A stretch of DNA of 64,000 bases from Bacillus sp. ISL-41 (GTDB lineage Bacteria; Bacillota; Bacilli; Bacillales; Cytobacillaceae): the NCBI RefSeq assembly GCF_018613235.1, contig NZ_JAGGQP010000014.1, positions 1 through 64,000 of the forward strand, in the 5' to 3' direction. A program made the position numbers and the translations under genes. Shown in pieces: positions 46,120 through 54,400 of the stretch. The number at the start of each line of letters is the position of its first letter. Within the stretch, counting starts at the first letter, position 1. Under the pieces are notes generated by a model, which worked only from the letters and a program-made list of their open reading frames with translations, had not been told where the DNA came from and ran no database searches.

Positions 46120-46635
46120 ATGGCTTTTATAAAAAATGTTTTTAAAGGTGTAGGCTACATATTTGTATTTGGATGGGTAATGGGATTCTTATTTAATTTC
46201 GTTTCAGCCTTATCAGGATTCATCATTCAACCTGGGGTGCCTGAAAATGCAAATAACTTAATATGGTCGCTGGTGAGCATTCTGATTGTGCTTTTTTCAT
46301 TTTTGATCAACCGAAAAATTGTTCTTGATGTCATTGGCTTTTGTTTGACTTTTAGCTTTATGGGATATCCTGTATTGCATGCTATGCTGGCTATGATCCC
46401 GATTTTTCTTTTACTGTTTAAATTCGAGAATAACGGATGGATTCATGAAATAATTATTGGTACTGTTCTAATCCTCGTCTTCTTCTTTGTTGTAAGTCCT
46501 TTCTATCAAAGATTTATCCAGTGGTTTTTTAAAAAGAAAGAGATCTTACTGGAAAAGAAGGATACATTAGAACCTGTTACTCCTCCACCCAGTGACAAAA
46601 ACAAAAAGAAGCGTAAAAAGAAAAGAATTAGTTAG
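46120..46635 (+). CDS. Four-span membrane protein, paralogue 1
   Basis: A 171-residue protein from ATG 46120 (GGGGAG 7 bases upstream; the earlier ATG 46081 would add 13 residues not present in the paralogue). Four spans at about 9-31, 43-62, 73-94 and 104-125 precede a basic tail (KKKRKKKRIS). About half the positions match the protein at 48584, including VIGFCLTF, FLLL and QWFFKKKE. Function unknown. Confidence 0.7.
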   Translation: MAFIKNVFKGVGYIFVFGWVMGFLFNFVSALSGFIIQPGVPENANNLIWSLVSILIVLFSFLINRKIVLDVIGFCLTFSFMGYPVLHAMLAMIPIFLLLFKFENNGWIHEIIIGTVLILVFFFVVSPFYQRFIQWFFKKKEILLEKKDTLEPVTPPPSDKNKKKRKKKRIS

Positions 46636-47042
46636 AAAGCCGAAGGTATATTAATTGGTTAACTGAGCATTTTTTATTTTCTAGTTTTATAATTCTATAA
46701 GTTTAAAAGATTACTAGCATCCCGGTTTAAGTCGGTGCTTATGTATTCAATAAAGCAAATGCATGAGGAGTATTTGTTGAGCGTAATGATTCTCACGTCT
46801 GCTATGGACCAAGGGTTGAAGGTGCTTCAGAAGAAAGGAACAGGGTTAAGATAAGAAGGAACAGCAGTATTACGAAATGGCTGATCTGTTTAGAAAATAC
46901 TAGGTGAGTAGGAAGATGATTTCTGTTTGGACAGGGGTCATCTTTTTTATATTCCACTATAAGTTAATGGGTGGCTTGAATTTAAGAAGACCCTGTGCAA
47001 CAAGTCAGTTACACAGGGTACATTTTAAGCTATATAGTAAAA
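46636..47042. other. Intergenic region with a possible gene relic
   Basis: Two short open frames in different phases (about 46762-46854 and 46856-46903) encode MHEEYLLSVMILTSAMDQG and EQQYYEMADLFRKY-like peptides and may be parts of one decayed gene. A hairpin at 46990-47019 (ACCCTGTG with CACAGGGT) can terminate the minus-strand amidase gene. Nothing else is visible. Confidence 0.35.
46990..47019 (-). terminator. Intrinsic terminator
   Basis: A perfect 8-bp stem (46990-46997 with 47012-47019) with a 14-base loop, followed on the minus strand by CTTCTTAAATT. It ends the acetamidase gene. Confidence 0.6.
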
Positions 47043-48353
47043 CTATTTTTCCAAAAGGTCACGATAATGATCTCTAACCAAATGCGTCAAACCCAATTGA
47101 TCAAGATAACTGGTTGGTGCCAGGAAGGTGACGGTGACGACCCCTGGATGACGGCCGATTTCGATCGAGCCTGTAATCGTGGCTCTGTTCATGACTTCGG
47201 GAACTGTGATTCCGAATGCTTCGGCTGCTCGTTGTAATCCATTTTCGGTTGCTTCATTTAAGTTGGCTCCAGTTCCGATGAAGGAGATTGGCAGTGATTC
47301 CTCTAGCTTGCGGACGCCCCATTGCTTGGCTACATTTTGTGCTGATTCTTTTTCTTTTTTTGTAATTGGCTTTGCCAGGTAAGGCAGGTCTTCACCAACA
47401 GGCAGCAGGATTGGTCCATCGATGTTCAACCCTTTTATGACGATTGTTTGAAGGGTGACGATGCCTGATACATCTGTTGTATGCCCCGCAATCTCACCGT
47501 CTCCCTGCATGGCATGCATATCCCCGATATACACTCCACCGCCTTCTACTTTTACAGGGCAAATCAGGATGGCACCTTCACGGACTCGGTTAATGTCCAT
47601 GTGGCCATCTGTGCGGTCTGCGAGCTGCTCCCTAGTGATGCCGTATTCGTGAGGGGCATCAACCAGGAATTGGCCAAAGTCACCCGCATTATGAGAATCC
47701 GGCAAGGCTCTGCCAGGAGTTGTCCCGAGCTGGCCAAGGAAAGGGCGAAGCCTTGCGACCGTTCCGACCAGGTCATGAGGTGCGAAGGCGACAATCGGGT
47801 TTTGTACTGATTTTTCAGGTGTGTTCATAAATGCTCGGCCCTGGCTGGCAGCTTCTTCGGCGGCTTCTTTATGTAAAGTGACACCCACCTGTCTGTTGGA
47901 GTCAAACGCGATTGTATAGCCATTTGTAAAAACAAATGGGGTGACATCTGTACCGCATTTGCTGCAGCGAACAGATTCAGGACCAGTGCCTACTACCTTT
48001 GTTTCAGGGTAAAGCTCTCCACATCCAGGACATTTAACGGCGACAAAAGGGTCACCCACAAACCTGCCCTCAACAGGTGAATCGTTTCCTGAGGAGGTTC
48101 CCATTGAAGTTACCTGTACAGATTTTATGCGGATAGCAATCGCATCACCGACTTCCGCGCCTTCTACATATACCGGTTTAGTTACTTCATGTCCTCCGCG
48201 GATACATGGTGTGATCATCGGACCCCAGCATCCTGGCGTCGTGTTGGCAATGATATGGCCGCCATTTTTAACTGGGCCAAGCATTTCCTGTTCAGGGTCA
48301 AGTATTCCATTGGTAAACTCATTCACATACACTGTTTGCTGTGCTTCTCTCAC
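47043..48353 (-). CDS. Acetamidase/formamidase family protein
   Basis: A 436-residue FmdA/AmdA-type amidase, which hydrolyses formamide or acetamide to ammonia and the acid. Typical segments are NGILDPEQEMLGPVKNGG near the N-terminus, the HDLVGTVARLR region (about 193-203), DINRVREGAILICPV and the metal-binding IGDMHAMQGDGEIAGHTTD (about 269-287). A Cys-x2-Cys pair repeated (CPGCG and CSKCG, about 109-137) forms a zinc-ribbon insert. It lies between two paralogous membrane protein genes. Confidence 0.9.
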   Translation of the reverse strand: MREAQQTVYVNEFTNGILDPEQEMLGPVKNGGHIIANTTPGCWGPMITPCIRGGHEVTKPVYVEGAEVGDAIAIRIKSVQVTSMGTSSGNDSPVEGRFVGDPFVAVKCPGCGELYPETKVVGTGPESVRCSKCGTDVTPFVFTNGYTIAFDSNRQVGVTLHKEAAEEAASQGRAFMNTPEKSVQNPIVAFAPHDLVGTVARLRPFLGQLGTTPGRALPDSHNAGDFGQFLVDAPHEYGITREQLADRTDGHMDINRVREGAILICPVKVEGGGVYIGDMHAMQGDGEIAGHTTDVSGIVTLQTIVIKGLNIDGPILLPVGEDLPYLAKPITKKEKESAQNVAKQWGVRKLEESLPISFIGTGANLNEATENGLQRAAEAFGITVPEVMNRATITGSIEIGRHPGVVTVTFLAPTSYLDQLGLTHLVRDHYRDLLEK

Positions 48354-48583
48354 TGTAAATCACCCTTTCTGAATTTTCTGTCTCTACTTTATTATAGGTC
48401 TAATTTTAGGGATAGGCGAAGGAAATGCACTCTTAAAGGTTAGGGGTTTCACCCTTATAAAAGGATCGAATGAAAAATATGCTTTTTATCTGAAGTACTC
48501 TTTTTTCTGATAAATATATAATGGATAATTATGTTAATATGGTTTCAGGGTTTATTTCCTGATTTCTAATAAGGAGCTATGTA

Positions 48584-49096
48584 ATGAAGTCCTTCCTTAA
48601 AACGTTCTTCAAATCGGTCTATTATGTATTCATCTGGTTGTGGGTTATGTTGCTTTTTATCTTTTCTTTTTCATCCTTATTTGGCCTTTTGACAGGGTCA
48701 GGACTGTTTAGCAGTGCGGACAATCTTACGGGCGCCATGCTCAGCTTCCTGGTTGTACTTGTTTTATTCTTGATTCACCGTAGGAGTGTCCTTAACGTCA
48801 TTGGATTCTGCTTAACTTTTGGGTATCTTGGATTCCCGTTATTTCATGCTTTTCTGGCGCTGATACCGACCTTCCTATTGTTGTCTAGAATTCAGATACT
48901 TGGACCGAAACTTGAAATGGTTATCTTTTTTGTTTTGTTCCTAGTTTTCATTTTCGTCTCAGGTCCACTTTATAGAGGTATTGTCCAGTGGTTTTTTAAT
49001 AAGAAAGAGAGTCTGTTGGAAAAGAAACAAACTAAAGAACCAACCATTTATCATAACAAGAAGAAAAAGAAGCGTCATAAGAAAAGAATTAGCTAG
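48584..49096 (+). CDS. Four-span membrane protein, paralogue 2
   Basis: A 170-residue protein, the second copy of the 46120 family, with the same four spans, VIGFCLTF core and basic, Lys-rich tail. AAGGAG lies upstream of the ATG. The two copies flank the acetamidase gene, so the arrangement may have arisen by a local duplication. Function unknown. Confidence 0.7.
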   Translation: MKSFLKTFFKSVYYVFIWLWVMLLFIFSFSSLFGLLTGSGLFSSADNLTGAMLSFLVVLVLFLIHRRSVLNVIGFCLTFGYLGFPLFHAFLALIPTFLLLSRIQILGPKLEMVIFFVLFLVFIFVSGPLYRGIVQWFFNKKESLLEKKQTKEPTIYHNKKKKKRHKKRIS

Positions 49097-49134
49097 TATG
49101 TTCATTAAAATCTCAAATAAGGGGGTCAATTCGT

Positions 49135-49317
49135 GTGCGACAGTTAATTGGTGCCATTTACTTATCGTTCGGCTTTTTATTTTATTTACTGAAGGGGTTT
49201 GACAATTATTATACAAATGACCTTTATGGCCTAGTTGTATTTGGTTTTATTTTTACCGGTATTGCTTATTTGTTTAAAGGCTTAGTGGATTATGATAGTA
49301 AGAAAAATAATGATTAG
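49135..49317 (+). CDS. Small two-span membrane protein
   Basis: A 60-residue product with GTG start at 49135, preceded by AAGGGGG. Spans at about 4-21 and 30-48, with a charged end. No family is recognised. It follows the paralogue 2 gene by 38 bp and may be co-transcribed. Confidence 0.5.
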   Translation: MRQLIGAIYLSFGFLFYLLKGFDNYYTNDLYGLVVFGFIFTGIAYLFKGLVDYDSKKNND

Positions 49318-49408
49318 GCTGGCCTTCTTTCGCATGCAGGAGGAAAAACATCATCTTTGTTGAATTAGAAATTCAGATAAAATCACAAATTGTGGATGGG
49401 TGTATATT

Positions 49409-49945
49409 ATGTTCAGTTTTAGCGTGAATGATTCTATAAGTCTAGAATTATTGCAACAGTATCATTTTGACGAAATCTTTGAGTTGATTGATAACAACCG
49501 TGACCATCTAAGAAAATGGCTGCTGTGGGTGGATAAACGGAAAACGGCAGAAGATATGGTGCCTGTGATTAAGTACTGGTTAGAGAACCTGGCTAGTAAT
49601 CAAGGGTTCGATGTTGGAATCAGGCATAATGATGAGCTTGTTGGCATGATTGGCGTCCAGTTTGAATGGGGGAATCGGACAGCGAGCATCGGCTATTTTA
49701 TTTCGAAGAATAGTGAAGGTAAGGGAATTATCACGGTCAGCTTAAAGAGTCTTATTAATGAGCTATTTGGCACATATTCTATGAAGAGGATTGAAATCCA
49801 ATGTGCAGCTAATAACCTGAAAAGCCAGGGGATTCCTGAGAGATTGGGGTTTAAAAAACAAGAAATCAAACGGGCGGGACAGTTTCTGTATGATCATTAT
49901 GAGGATTTGATTGTCTATAGTCTCTTGGAAAATGAGCAGTCCTGA
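49409..49945 (+). CDS. RimJ/RimL-type GNAT acetyltransferase
   Basis: A 178-residue protein; ATG 49409 is preferred over the GTG at 49400. The GNAT core has a degenerate acetyl-CoA loop SEGKGIITVSLKSL (about 104-117), with CAANNLKSQGIPERLGFK (about 133-150) downstream. It resembles RimL/YdaF-type enzymes. Substrate unknown. A strong terminator follows. Confidence 0.83.
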   Translation: MFSFSVNDSISLELLQQYHFDEIFELIDNNRDHLRKWLLWVDKRKTAEDMVPVIKYWLENLASNQGFDVGIRHNDELVGMIGVQFEWGNRTASIGYFISKNSEGKGIITVSLKSLINELFGTYSMKRIEIQCAANNLKSQGIPERLGFKKQEIKRAGQFLYDHYEDLIVYSLLENEQS

Positions 49946-49966
49946 ACTCTATTAGATTAATATTTG

Positions 49967-50017
49967 ATACCAGCATAAGTAGAGGGTAAACTCCCTGCTT
50001 CTGCTGGTATATTTTTT
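49967..50017. terminator. Bidirectional intrinsic terminator
   Basis: ATACCAGCA (49967-49975) pairs with TGCTGGTAT (50002-50010), extended inward by a further pairing stretch, followed by T6. It lies between the convergent GNAT and Nudix genes. Confidence 0.82.
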
Positions 50018-50543
50018 AACAATTGGTAGACTGCATTTCTTTCAATTGTTTTAAGACATAGGTTTCGCGCTTCAGCCAGCCATTTTGCACAAATATGTCA
50101 ATCAGGCTTTCATTTTGCTTAATGGCTTGGTCGATTGTCACCCATATTGGTTTGAAATCCAGTACTGCTTCGTATTCGTCTAATTGCAGCTCATCTTTTT
50201 CTTCTGATACGAGATCACAAAGGTAGTAGTGCGATATCATTTGAAATAAGGCATCCTCTTCGAACTCGTCTTTTTTGCGTTCAATGATTATCCCAATCTT
50301 GTCCATGACAAAACAATGAATATAACCGGTTTCCTCTCTTACTTCCCGCATTAGACAATCTTCATGGCTTTCGTTCTTTTCTACTCCGCCACCAGGAAAT
50401 TTGAGATCTCCTCTACTTGTTTCAATTAGTAAAATGCGATTATTTTTCATAATAATGGCTCTTACTGCTACTCTCTCGTTGGTATTCTTATAGCTAATTA
50501 TGTTCGGTTCGTCTATTGTCAAATTGAAGTTCACCTTTAGCAT
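50016..50543 (-). CDS. Nudix hydrolase
   Basis: A 175-residue Nudix protein. The Nudix box runs from GGGVEKNE to REVREETGY (about residues 51-73), with all catalytic acidic residues. These enzymes hydrolyse nucleoside diphosphates linked to another moiety; the specific substrate is not evident. Its 3' end lies at the T-run of the shared terminator. Confidence 0.9.
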   Translation of the reverse strand: MLKVNFNLTIDEPNIISYKNTNERVAVRAIIMKNNRILLIETSRGDLKFPGGGVEKNESHEDCLMREVREETGYIHCFVMDKIGIIIERKKDEFEEDALFQMISHYYLCDLVSEEKDELQLDEYEAVLDFKPIWVTIDQAIKQNESLIDIFVQNGWLKRETYVLKQLKEMQSTNC

Positions 50544-50635
50544 CCTTCCATCGTTTAATTCCTTTTAGAAAATTATACCAATTTCCATGTAAATATATTA
50601 TACTTTTAAAAATATCAAAAAAGGGTGGAGTTATT

Positions 50636-51088
50636 GTGAACGATTGTTTTATCTGTAATAAGCATGCGGGCATTATCCAAACTTCGGGTATGACGATTTA
50701 CGAGGATGATTTTGTGTATGTTGGCCATATTGATCGAAATGGTGATCCTAACTACTTAGGCCATATTATGATTGATTTAAAAAGGCATGCTCCGACGCTT
50801 GGTGATTTGAACATGGAGGAAGCAAAAGTCTTTGGCCTGACGATGGCCAAAGTGAGCAGAGCTCTCATGGAAAGCGAGGGTGCTGAGCATATATATTCCT
50901 ATGTGTTGGGCGATGCGGTGCCACATCTTCATATGCACATGGTTCCTCGCTATCCGGGCACGCCCAAGGAATATTGGGGTCCGAATGCTGTGTATGACTG
51001 GGAAGGTGCGCCAATGGGTGACAATGATGATGTTAGTGCACTTTGTACTCGTATCAAGATATATCTAGAGAATCATGCTAATGAATAA
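50636..51088 (+). CDS. HIT-family protein
   Basis: A 150-residue histidine-triad protein. The N-terminal CFICNKH motif and the triad HLHMHMVPR (about 100-108) are typical. HIT proteins are nucleotide hydrolases or transferases, such as Ap4A hydrolases or adenylyl-AMP-type hydrolases. GTG 50636 follows AAGGGTGGAG. The PP2C-like gene overlaps its 3' end, so the two are coupled. Confidence 0.92.
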   Translation: MNDCFICNKHAGIIQTSGMTIYEDDFVYVGHIDRNGDPNYLGHIMIDLKRHAPTLGDLNMEEAKVFGLTMAKVSRALMESEGAEHIYSYVLGDAVPHLHMHMVPRYPGTPKEYWGPNAVYDWEGAPMGDNDDVSALCTRIKIYLENHANE

Positions 51089-51893
51089 GAGCAGCCAGGA
51101 GTTTAGCTGGGTAGGGAGTCAGGAACATTTCATTGATCAGCCAGACACTTTTTGTCTTGGGAAAATTGTGGTTGGCCGGTATGGTGGCAATTCTAGCGCT
51201 GGTCAATATAAAAATGAAGATGGTTGTTTGGTCTGGTTCAATGAGCAGCAAGATTGGGAGTTTGCTATTCTTCTGGATGCCCATAATACTGCGGAAAGTG
51301 CAAAGTTGATCATTAAGCTATTCGAAAGTGCGGAGGCTGAAGTGAAACATCTCTTATCTTTGCCAGCAAACCATCAGACTTTTAAAAAAATCGAAGAGAA
51401 GATATTAAACCTATTTTTATCAGAAGAATTCCTGTCAGCTTGCCGGAATGTTACAGGGGAGACAGCTTGCTTGATTGCCGCAAGGAAGGATCAGTATGTA
51501 TGGTGGTTTTCGGTTGGAGATTGTGTGCTCTATTTATTTCACGAGGAACTTGCTGCAATGGGACAGTATCAGTTAAACCAGAGACAATTTTATGAGTGGA
51601 TTGGCGAGGTCAACACATTTGAATTGGACGTTCCTTGCTACAGTGTTGGCATAAGGGAATTGAGAACAGGGAAGAATCGGCTTTTTCTCACGACAGATGG
51701 GTTGATAGAATGCCCAGATGAACCTTATGCAGACCCTGCCAGTATATATCATTTCTTTTCTGAAACTGATGAGCATGAAAACATCATCCGTTCGATGTTG
51801 GAGACGATTAAAGACAAAAATGTCAGGGACAGCACGACGATCCTTACCTGGAATGTGGATGTCTTTAAGGAAGCTGCCAGGCCGAGTGATTAA
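51081..51893 (+). CDS. Divergent PP2C-type protein phosphatase
   Basis: A 270-residue protein from ATG 51081 (an ATG at 51075 is also possible), overlapping the HIT gene end. PP2C motifs are visible: KNEDGCLV (motif 1, about 45), LLDAHN (motif 2), GETACLIAAR and VGDCVLYLF (about 155), LTTDGLIE (motif 8, about 213) and RDSTTIL (motif 11, about 253). Motif 2 reads DAHN rather than the usual DGHGG, so the metal site is altered and activity is uncertain. Overlap with the HIT gene suggests a shared role. Confidence 0.75.
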   Translation: MNKSSQEFSWVGSQEHFIDQPDTFCLGKIVVGRYGGNSSAGQYKNEDGCLVWFNEQQDWEFAILLDAHNTAESAKLIIKLFESAEAEVKHLLSLPANHQTFKKIEEKILNLFLSEEFLSACRNVTGETACLIAARKDQYVWWFSVGDCVLYLFHEELAAMGQYQLNQRQFYEWIGEVNTFELDVPCYSVGIRELRTGKNRLFLTTDGLIECPDEPYADPASIYHFFSETDEHENIIRSMLETIKDKNVRDSTTILTWNVDVFKEAARPSD

Positions 51894-51976
51894 TAGATTT
51901 TTTTGGTTCTAGTTCTTTAAAATCATTCGTAATTCGTGTGAAAATTTTGGATTTAAAGTTGTAAAAGGGAGGAACT

Positions 51977-52528
51977 ATGAAAGCAGAGTACTTTATAGGC
52001 ATTGTTCCACCAGAAGAGTATTTAACAAGGGTTGTTCAACTCCAAAGTAAATGGATTAGTCAATTAGGTGTTGAACCTCATATAACATTGAAAGCGCAAG
52101 GGGGATTAACTCCTGATAAGAAGTGGATCAACAAAGTAAAAAGAGTCTGTGAGAACTTCAAGCCTTTTCAAGTATCATTAGGTAAGCCAAGTTATTTTGG
52201 TGATAACATTTTATATTTAAGTGTTAACTCAAATAAATTACACCAATTGCATCAAAAAATAGTGCAAGAGATATCACCCTCTGGAGAGTTAATAAAACAG
52301 TACTTTGAATTAGATGCCTTTGTACCGCACTTAACTCTGGGAAAGGAACAGTACGGTGGTAACATTTCTCCAGGTCTCTCCACGAAAGAACTTCAGGAAA
52401 TGGAGAGAGCGGCAGGTATTGAATTATCACCATATCCCGAATTTGAAGTGGATTTTATAAGAGTTTATCAACTAAATAATGAAAAACAAAGATATGAAAA
52501 ATACTTAGATGTCACTTTAGGCAATTGA
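51977..52528 (+). CDS. 2H-phosphoesterase (2'-5' RNA ligase family)
   Basis: A 183-residue protein with two H-x-[ST] motifs: HITLKAQGG (about 35-43) and HLTLGKE (about 116-122), the catalytic pair of the LigT/CPDase 2H superfamily, as in Bacillus YjcG. These enzymes hydrolyse or ligate 2',5'- or 2',3'-cyclic phosphodiester bonds. GGGAGGA lies upstream of the ATG. No biological substrate can be read. Confidence 0.85.
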   Translation: MKAEYFIGIVPPEEYLTRVVQLQSKWISQLGVEPHITLKAQGGLTPDKKWINKVKRVCENFKPFQVSLGKPSYFGDNILYLSVNSNKLHQLHQKIVQEISPSGELIKQYFELDAFVPHLTLGKEQYGGNISPGLSTKELQEMERAAGIELSPYPEFEVDFIRVYQLNNEKQRYEKYLDVTLGN

Positions 52529-52682
52529 CCTTATTATATGAGGTCTTTTTTTGTGCACTTTCAGCATTTACACTAGTGGCCAAGGAAGCAACCATCTATT
52601 TGAAAACAGCCTTTTAAAAAGGGAACCTTTCATTTCATACCCGTTATCACACTATTAGCTGTAGAATATCTTAATCTTTGCC

Positions 52683-52715
52683 TATAATATAAATATCTGG
52701 TACGATTTAATCGTA
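52683..52715 (+). promoter_or_regulatory. Promoter -10 and OhrR-type operator
   Basis: TATAAT at 52683-52688 is followed by a perfect 15-bp palindrome TACGATTTAATCGTA (52701-52715), resembling the TACAATT-AATTGTA operator of Bacillus OhrR. A partial second half-site follows at about 52717-52725. Its position over the start site fits repression of the gpx-ohrR operon by its own OhrR. Confidence 0.72.
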
Positions 52716-52748
52716 CACGATTTAAATTTTCCTGAGGAGTGACTATAA

Positions 52749-53225
52749 ATGAACACTGTTTATGATTTTACCGTGAAGAAGCCAAATGGGCAGGCACAAA
52801 GTTTAAGTGAGTATGAAGGAAAACCAATGTTAATTGTCAATACTGCAAGTAAATGTGGTTTGACGCCTCAGTTTAAAGGGCTTCAGGAAATGTATGACGA
52901 ATACCAGGAGCAGGGACTCGAAATTTTGGGCTTTCCTTGCGGCCAGTTTAATAACCAGGAGTATGATAACATCGAGGAGACGACTGAGTTTTGCCAGCTG
53001 AACTATGGTGTGTCATTCCCGATGTTCGCTAAGATTGATGTGAATGGTGCGAAAGCGGATCCGCTGTTTGCTTTTTTAAAAGAACAAAAGGGCGGGGTAC
53101 TGACGAGGGATATCAAATGGAATTTCACGAAGTTCCTTGTTGACCGAAATGGCCAGGTGGTCAAACGCTATGCGCCAACTACTGAGCCAGAAAAAATCAA
53201 GAACGATCTTGAAAAATTACTCTAA
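52749..53225 (+). CDS. bsaA: Glutathione peroxidase family thiol peroxidase
   Basis: A 158-residue GPx-like peroxidase reducing organic hydroperoxides and H2O2, probably with thioredoxin or bacillithiol. The peroxidatic Cys36 lies in NTASKCGLT, FPCGQF follows at about 72 and WNFTKF (Trp/Asn of the catalytic tetrad) at about 124. GAGGAG precedes the ATG. The OhrR-like gene starts 12 bp downstream, and the operator is upstream. The symbol follows the B. subtilis homologue. Confidence 0.92.
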   Translation: MNTVYDFTVKKPNGQAQSLSEYEGKPMLIVNTASKCGLTPQFKGLQEMYDEYQEQGLEILGFPCGQFNNQEYDNIEETTEFCQLNYGVSFPMFAKIDVNGAKADPLFAFLKEQKGGVLTRDIKWNFTKFLVDRNGQVVKRYAPTTEPEKIKNDLEKLL

Positions 53226-53237
53226 GCATTGTGAAGG

Positions 53238-53687
53238 ATGAGTCACTTGAACGATTTTTTAACATTGGAAAATCAGTTGTGCTTTGCCGTCTATGACGCT
53301 GGAAGCCAGTTTACCAAGCTATATACAAAAGCGCTGGATTCCTTCGGGCTCACTTATCCGCAATATTTGGCGTTATTGGCTCTTTGGGAGAAGGATGGGC
53401 TTACACTTAAGCAGCTGGGCGAAAGGTTAAATCTCGGCACAGGCACTTTGACTCCGATGATCAAACGGATGGAAGACAAAGAATGGGTGAAGAGGGAACG
53501 GTCGACCGAGGATGAACGGAAGGTTTCCATTACCCTTCTTCCAAAAGCGATTGAGCAAAAGGAAGCAATCGTACAGAAGATTGCAGCAGAATTGAAGCTA
53601 TGTAATATTGAGTACGAAGAGTATGAGCAATTGATGAAGCAGCTGAGTGTATTGCGAGGGAAATTGAATTCGTATAATAGGTCATGA
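53238..53687 (+). CDS. ohrR: OhrR-type MarR regulator
   Basis: A 149-residue organic-peroxide sensor and repressor. The reactive Cys15 in NQLCFAVY and the two Tyr (29 and 40) that bond with it match B. subtilis OhrR. The winged helix has LKQLGERLNLGTGTLTPMIKRME (recognition helix). It follows the peroxidase gene by 12 bp, in the same operon, below an OhrR-like operator at 52701. B. subtilis OhrR controls ohrA; here the linked target is glutathione peroxidase. Confidence 0.9.
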   Translation: MSHLNDFLTLENQLCFAVYDAGSQFTKLYTKALDSFGLTYPQYLALLALWEKDGLTLKQLGERLNLGTGTLTPMIKRMEDKEWVKRERSTEDERKVSITLLPKAIEQKEAIVQKIAAELKLCNIEYEEYEQLMKQLSVLRGKLNSYNRS

Positions 53688-53801
53688 AAAGCATTTGACA
53701 TTTGACTGAGAAGTTTGAATCTTTAACCAAATAGTTAATATTGATTGTTGTATAAAATTAATGTTTTTACAGAAATGCATTTTTAAATAGGTGATCTAAT
53801 A

Positions 53802-54016
53802 GTGGATATAACAGTAAAACTTAAAGATATAATTGAGGAAATGGAATTGCAGTTTGAAGAGTCACATTCATTACTAAATAAAAAAACGGGTGAAAAGTGT
53901 CAGTAACATCGGAAGACTTTAGAGCTGCTGAAGACGAAAAACCATTTGATCATTTACCTGAATGGGTACAACATGAAGCGTGGGGATGTACCTTTTGCTT
54001 CTTCTCAAGAGATTAA
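53802..54016 (+). pseudogene. UPF0158 gene relic
   Basis: GTG 53802 (AGGTGAT upstream) reads DITVKLKDIIEEMELQFEES and NKKTG, the start of UPF0158 proteins, but stops at 53904. The family continues in the next frame (VSVTSEDFRAAEDEKPFDHL and PEWVQHE) until about 53974, where the palindromic repeat half-element begins and the reading ends at 54016. Thus the gene carries a frameshift near 53896 and is truncated by the repeat. Confidence 0.75.
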
Positions 54017-54021
54017 TTTAG
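53975..54021 (+). repeat. Left half of a palindromic repeat, copy A
   Basis: GAAGCGTGGGGATGTACC, then TTTTGCTTCTTCTCAAGAG and TTAATTTAG. It matches 61426-61472 with few differences, including one indel. It interrupts the UPF0158 relic. The right arm is missing here. Confidence 0.7.
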
Positions 54022-54063
54022 TATGGAAGAATTGGAGAAAGATAGAGAGAGGTGCTTCGGGTG

Positions 54064-54237
54064 ATGGAGCCTGTGAAAATAATGCTATTGGGAATATCCA
54101 TAATGTTGCTAGCTATATTTATTCAAAATACCTCTAATTGGGAATCAGGACCTTCAAATTTTGTCCAAATATTAATTTCAATAGGATTCATTACTACACT
54201 GGTGGGTTTTTTCTTAAAAGATAAAAAGGTGCCGTAA
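54064..54237 (+). CDS. Small two-span membrane protein
   Basis: A 57-residue product from ATG 54064 with spans at about 6-20 and 33-50 and a short basic end. AGAGAGG lies about 11 bases upstream. No family is recognised. It follows the interrupted UPF0158 relic. Confidence 0.4.
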   Translation: MEPVKIMLLGISIMLLAIFIQNTSNWESGPSNFVQILISIGFITTLVGFFLKDKKVP

Positions 54238-54328
54238 TTGTCATGTTTACATTTTGAATAGATGATTTTTTTCTGTCAATTCACCATATTTCCATTGACA
54301 AAAAATTAGCACAGATATTATATTAGAA

Positions 54329-54361
54329 GTCCTGCCAACTTTTCGTTGGCGTAAAGGGGAC
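54329..54361 (+). promoter_or_regulatory. Nested hairpin in the cdd leader
   Basis: Inner perfect GCCAAC/GTTGGC (54334-54339 with 54345-54350) within outer GTCC/GGAC (54329-54332 with 54358-54361), 40 bp before the cytidine deaminase start. There is no T-run, so it is not a terminator. A regulatory role is possible but unproven. Confidence 0.4.
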
Positions 54362-54400
54362 TGTGAAAAGTTCATTCTTATGGGAAAGGGAATGATAATA

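Noticed and set aside
54305-54365. PreQ1 or purine riboswitch before cdd
   Set aside because: Only a nested hairpin is present; conserved core nucleotides of either aptamer are not visible.
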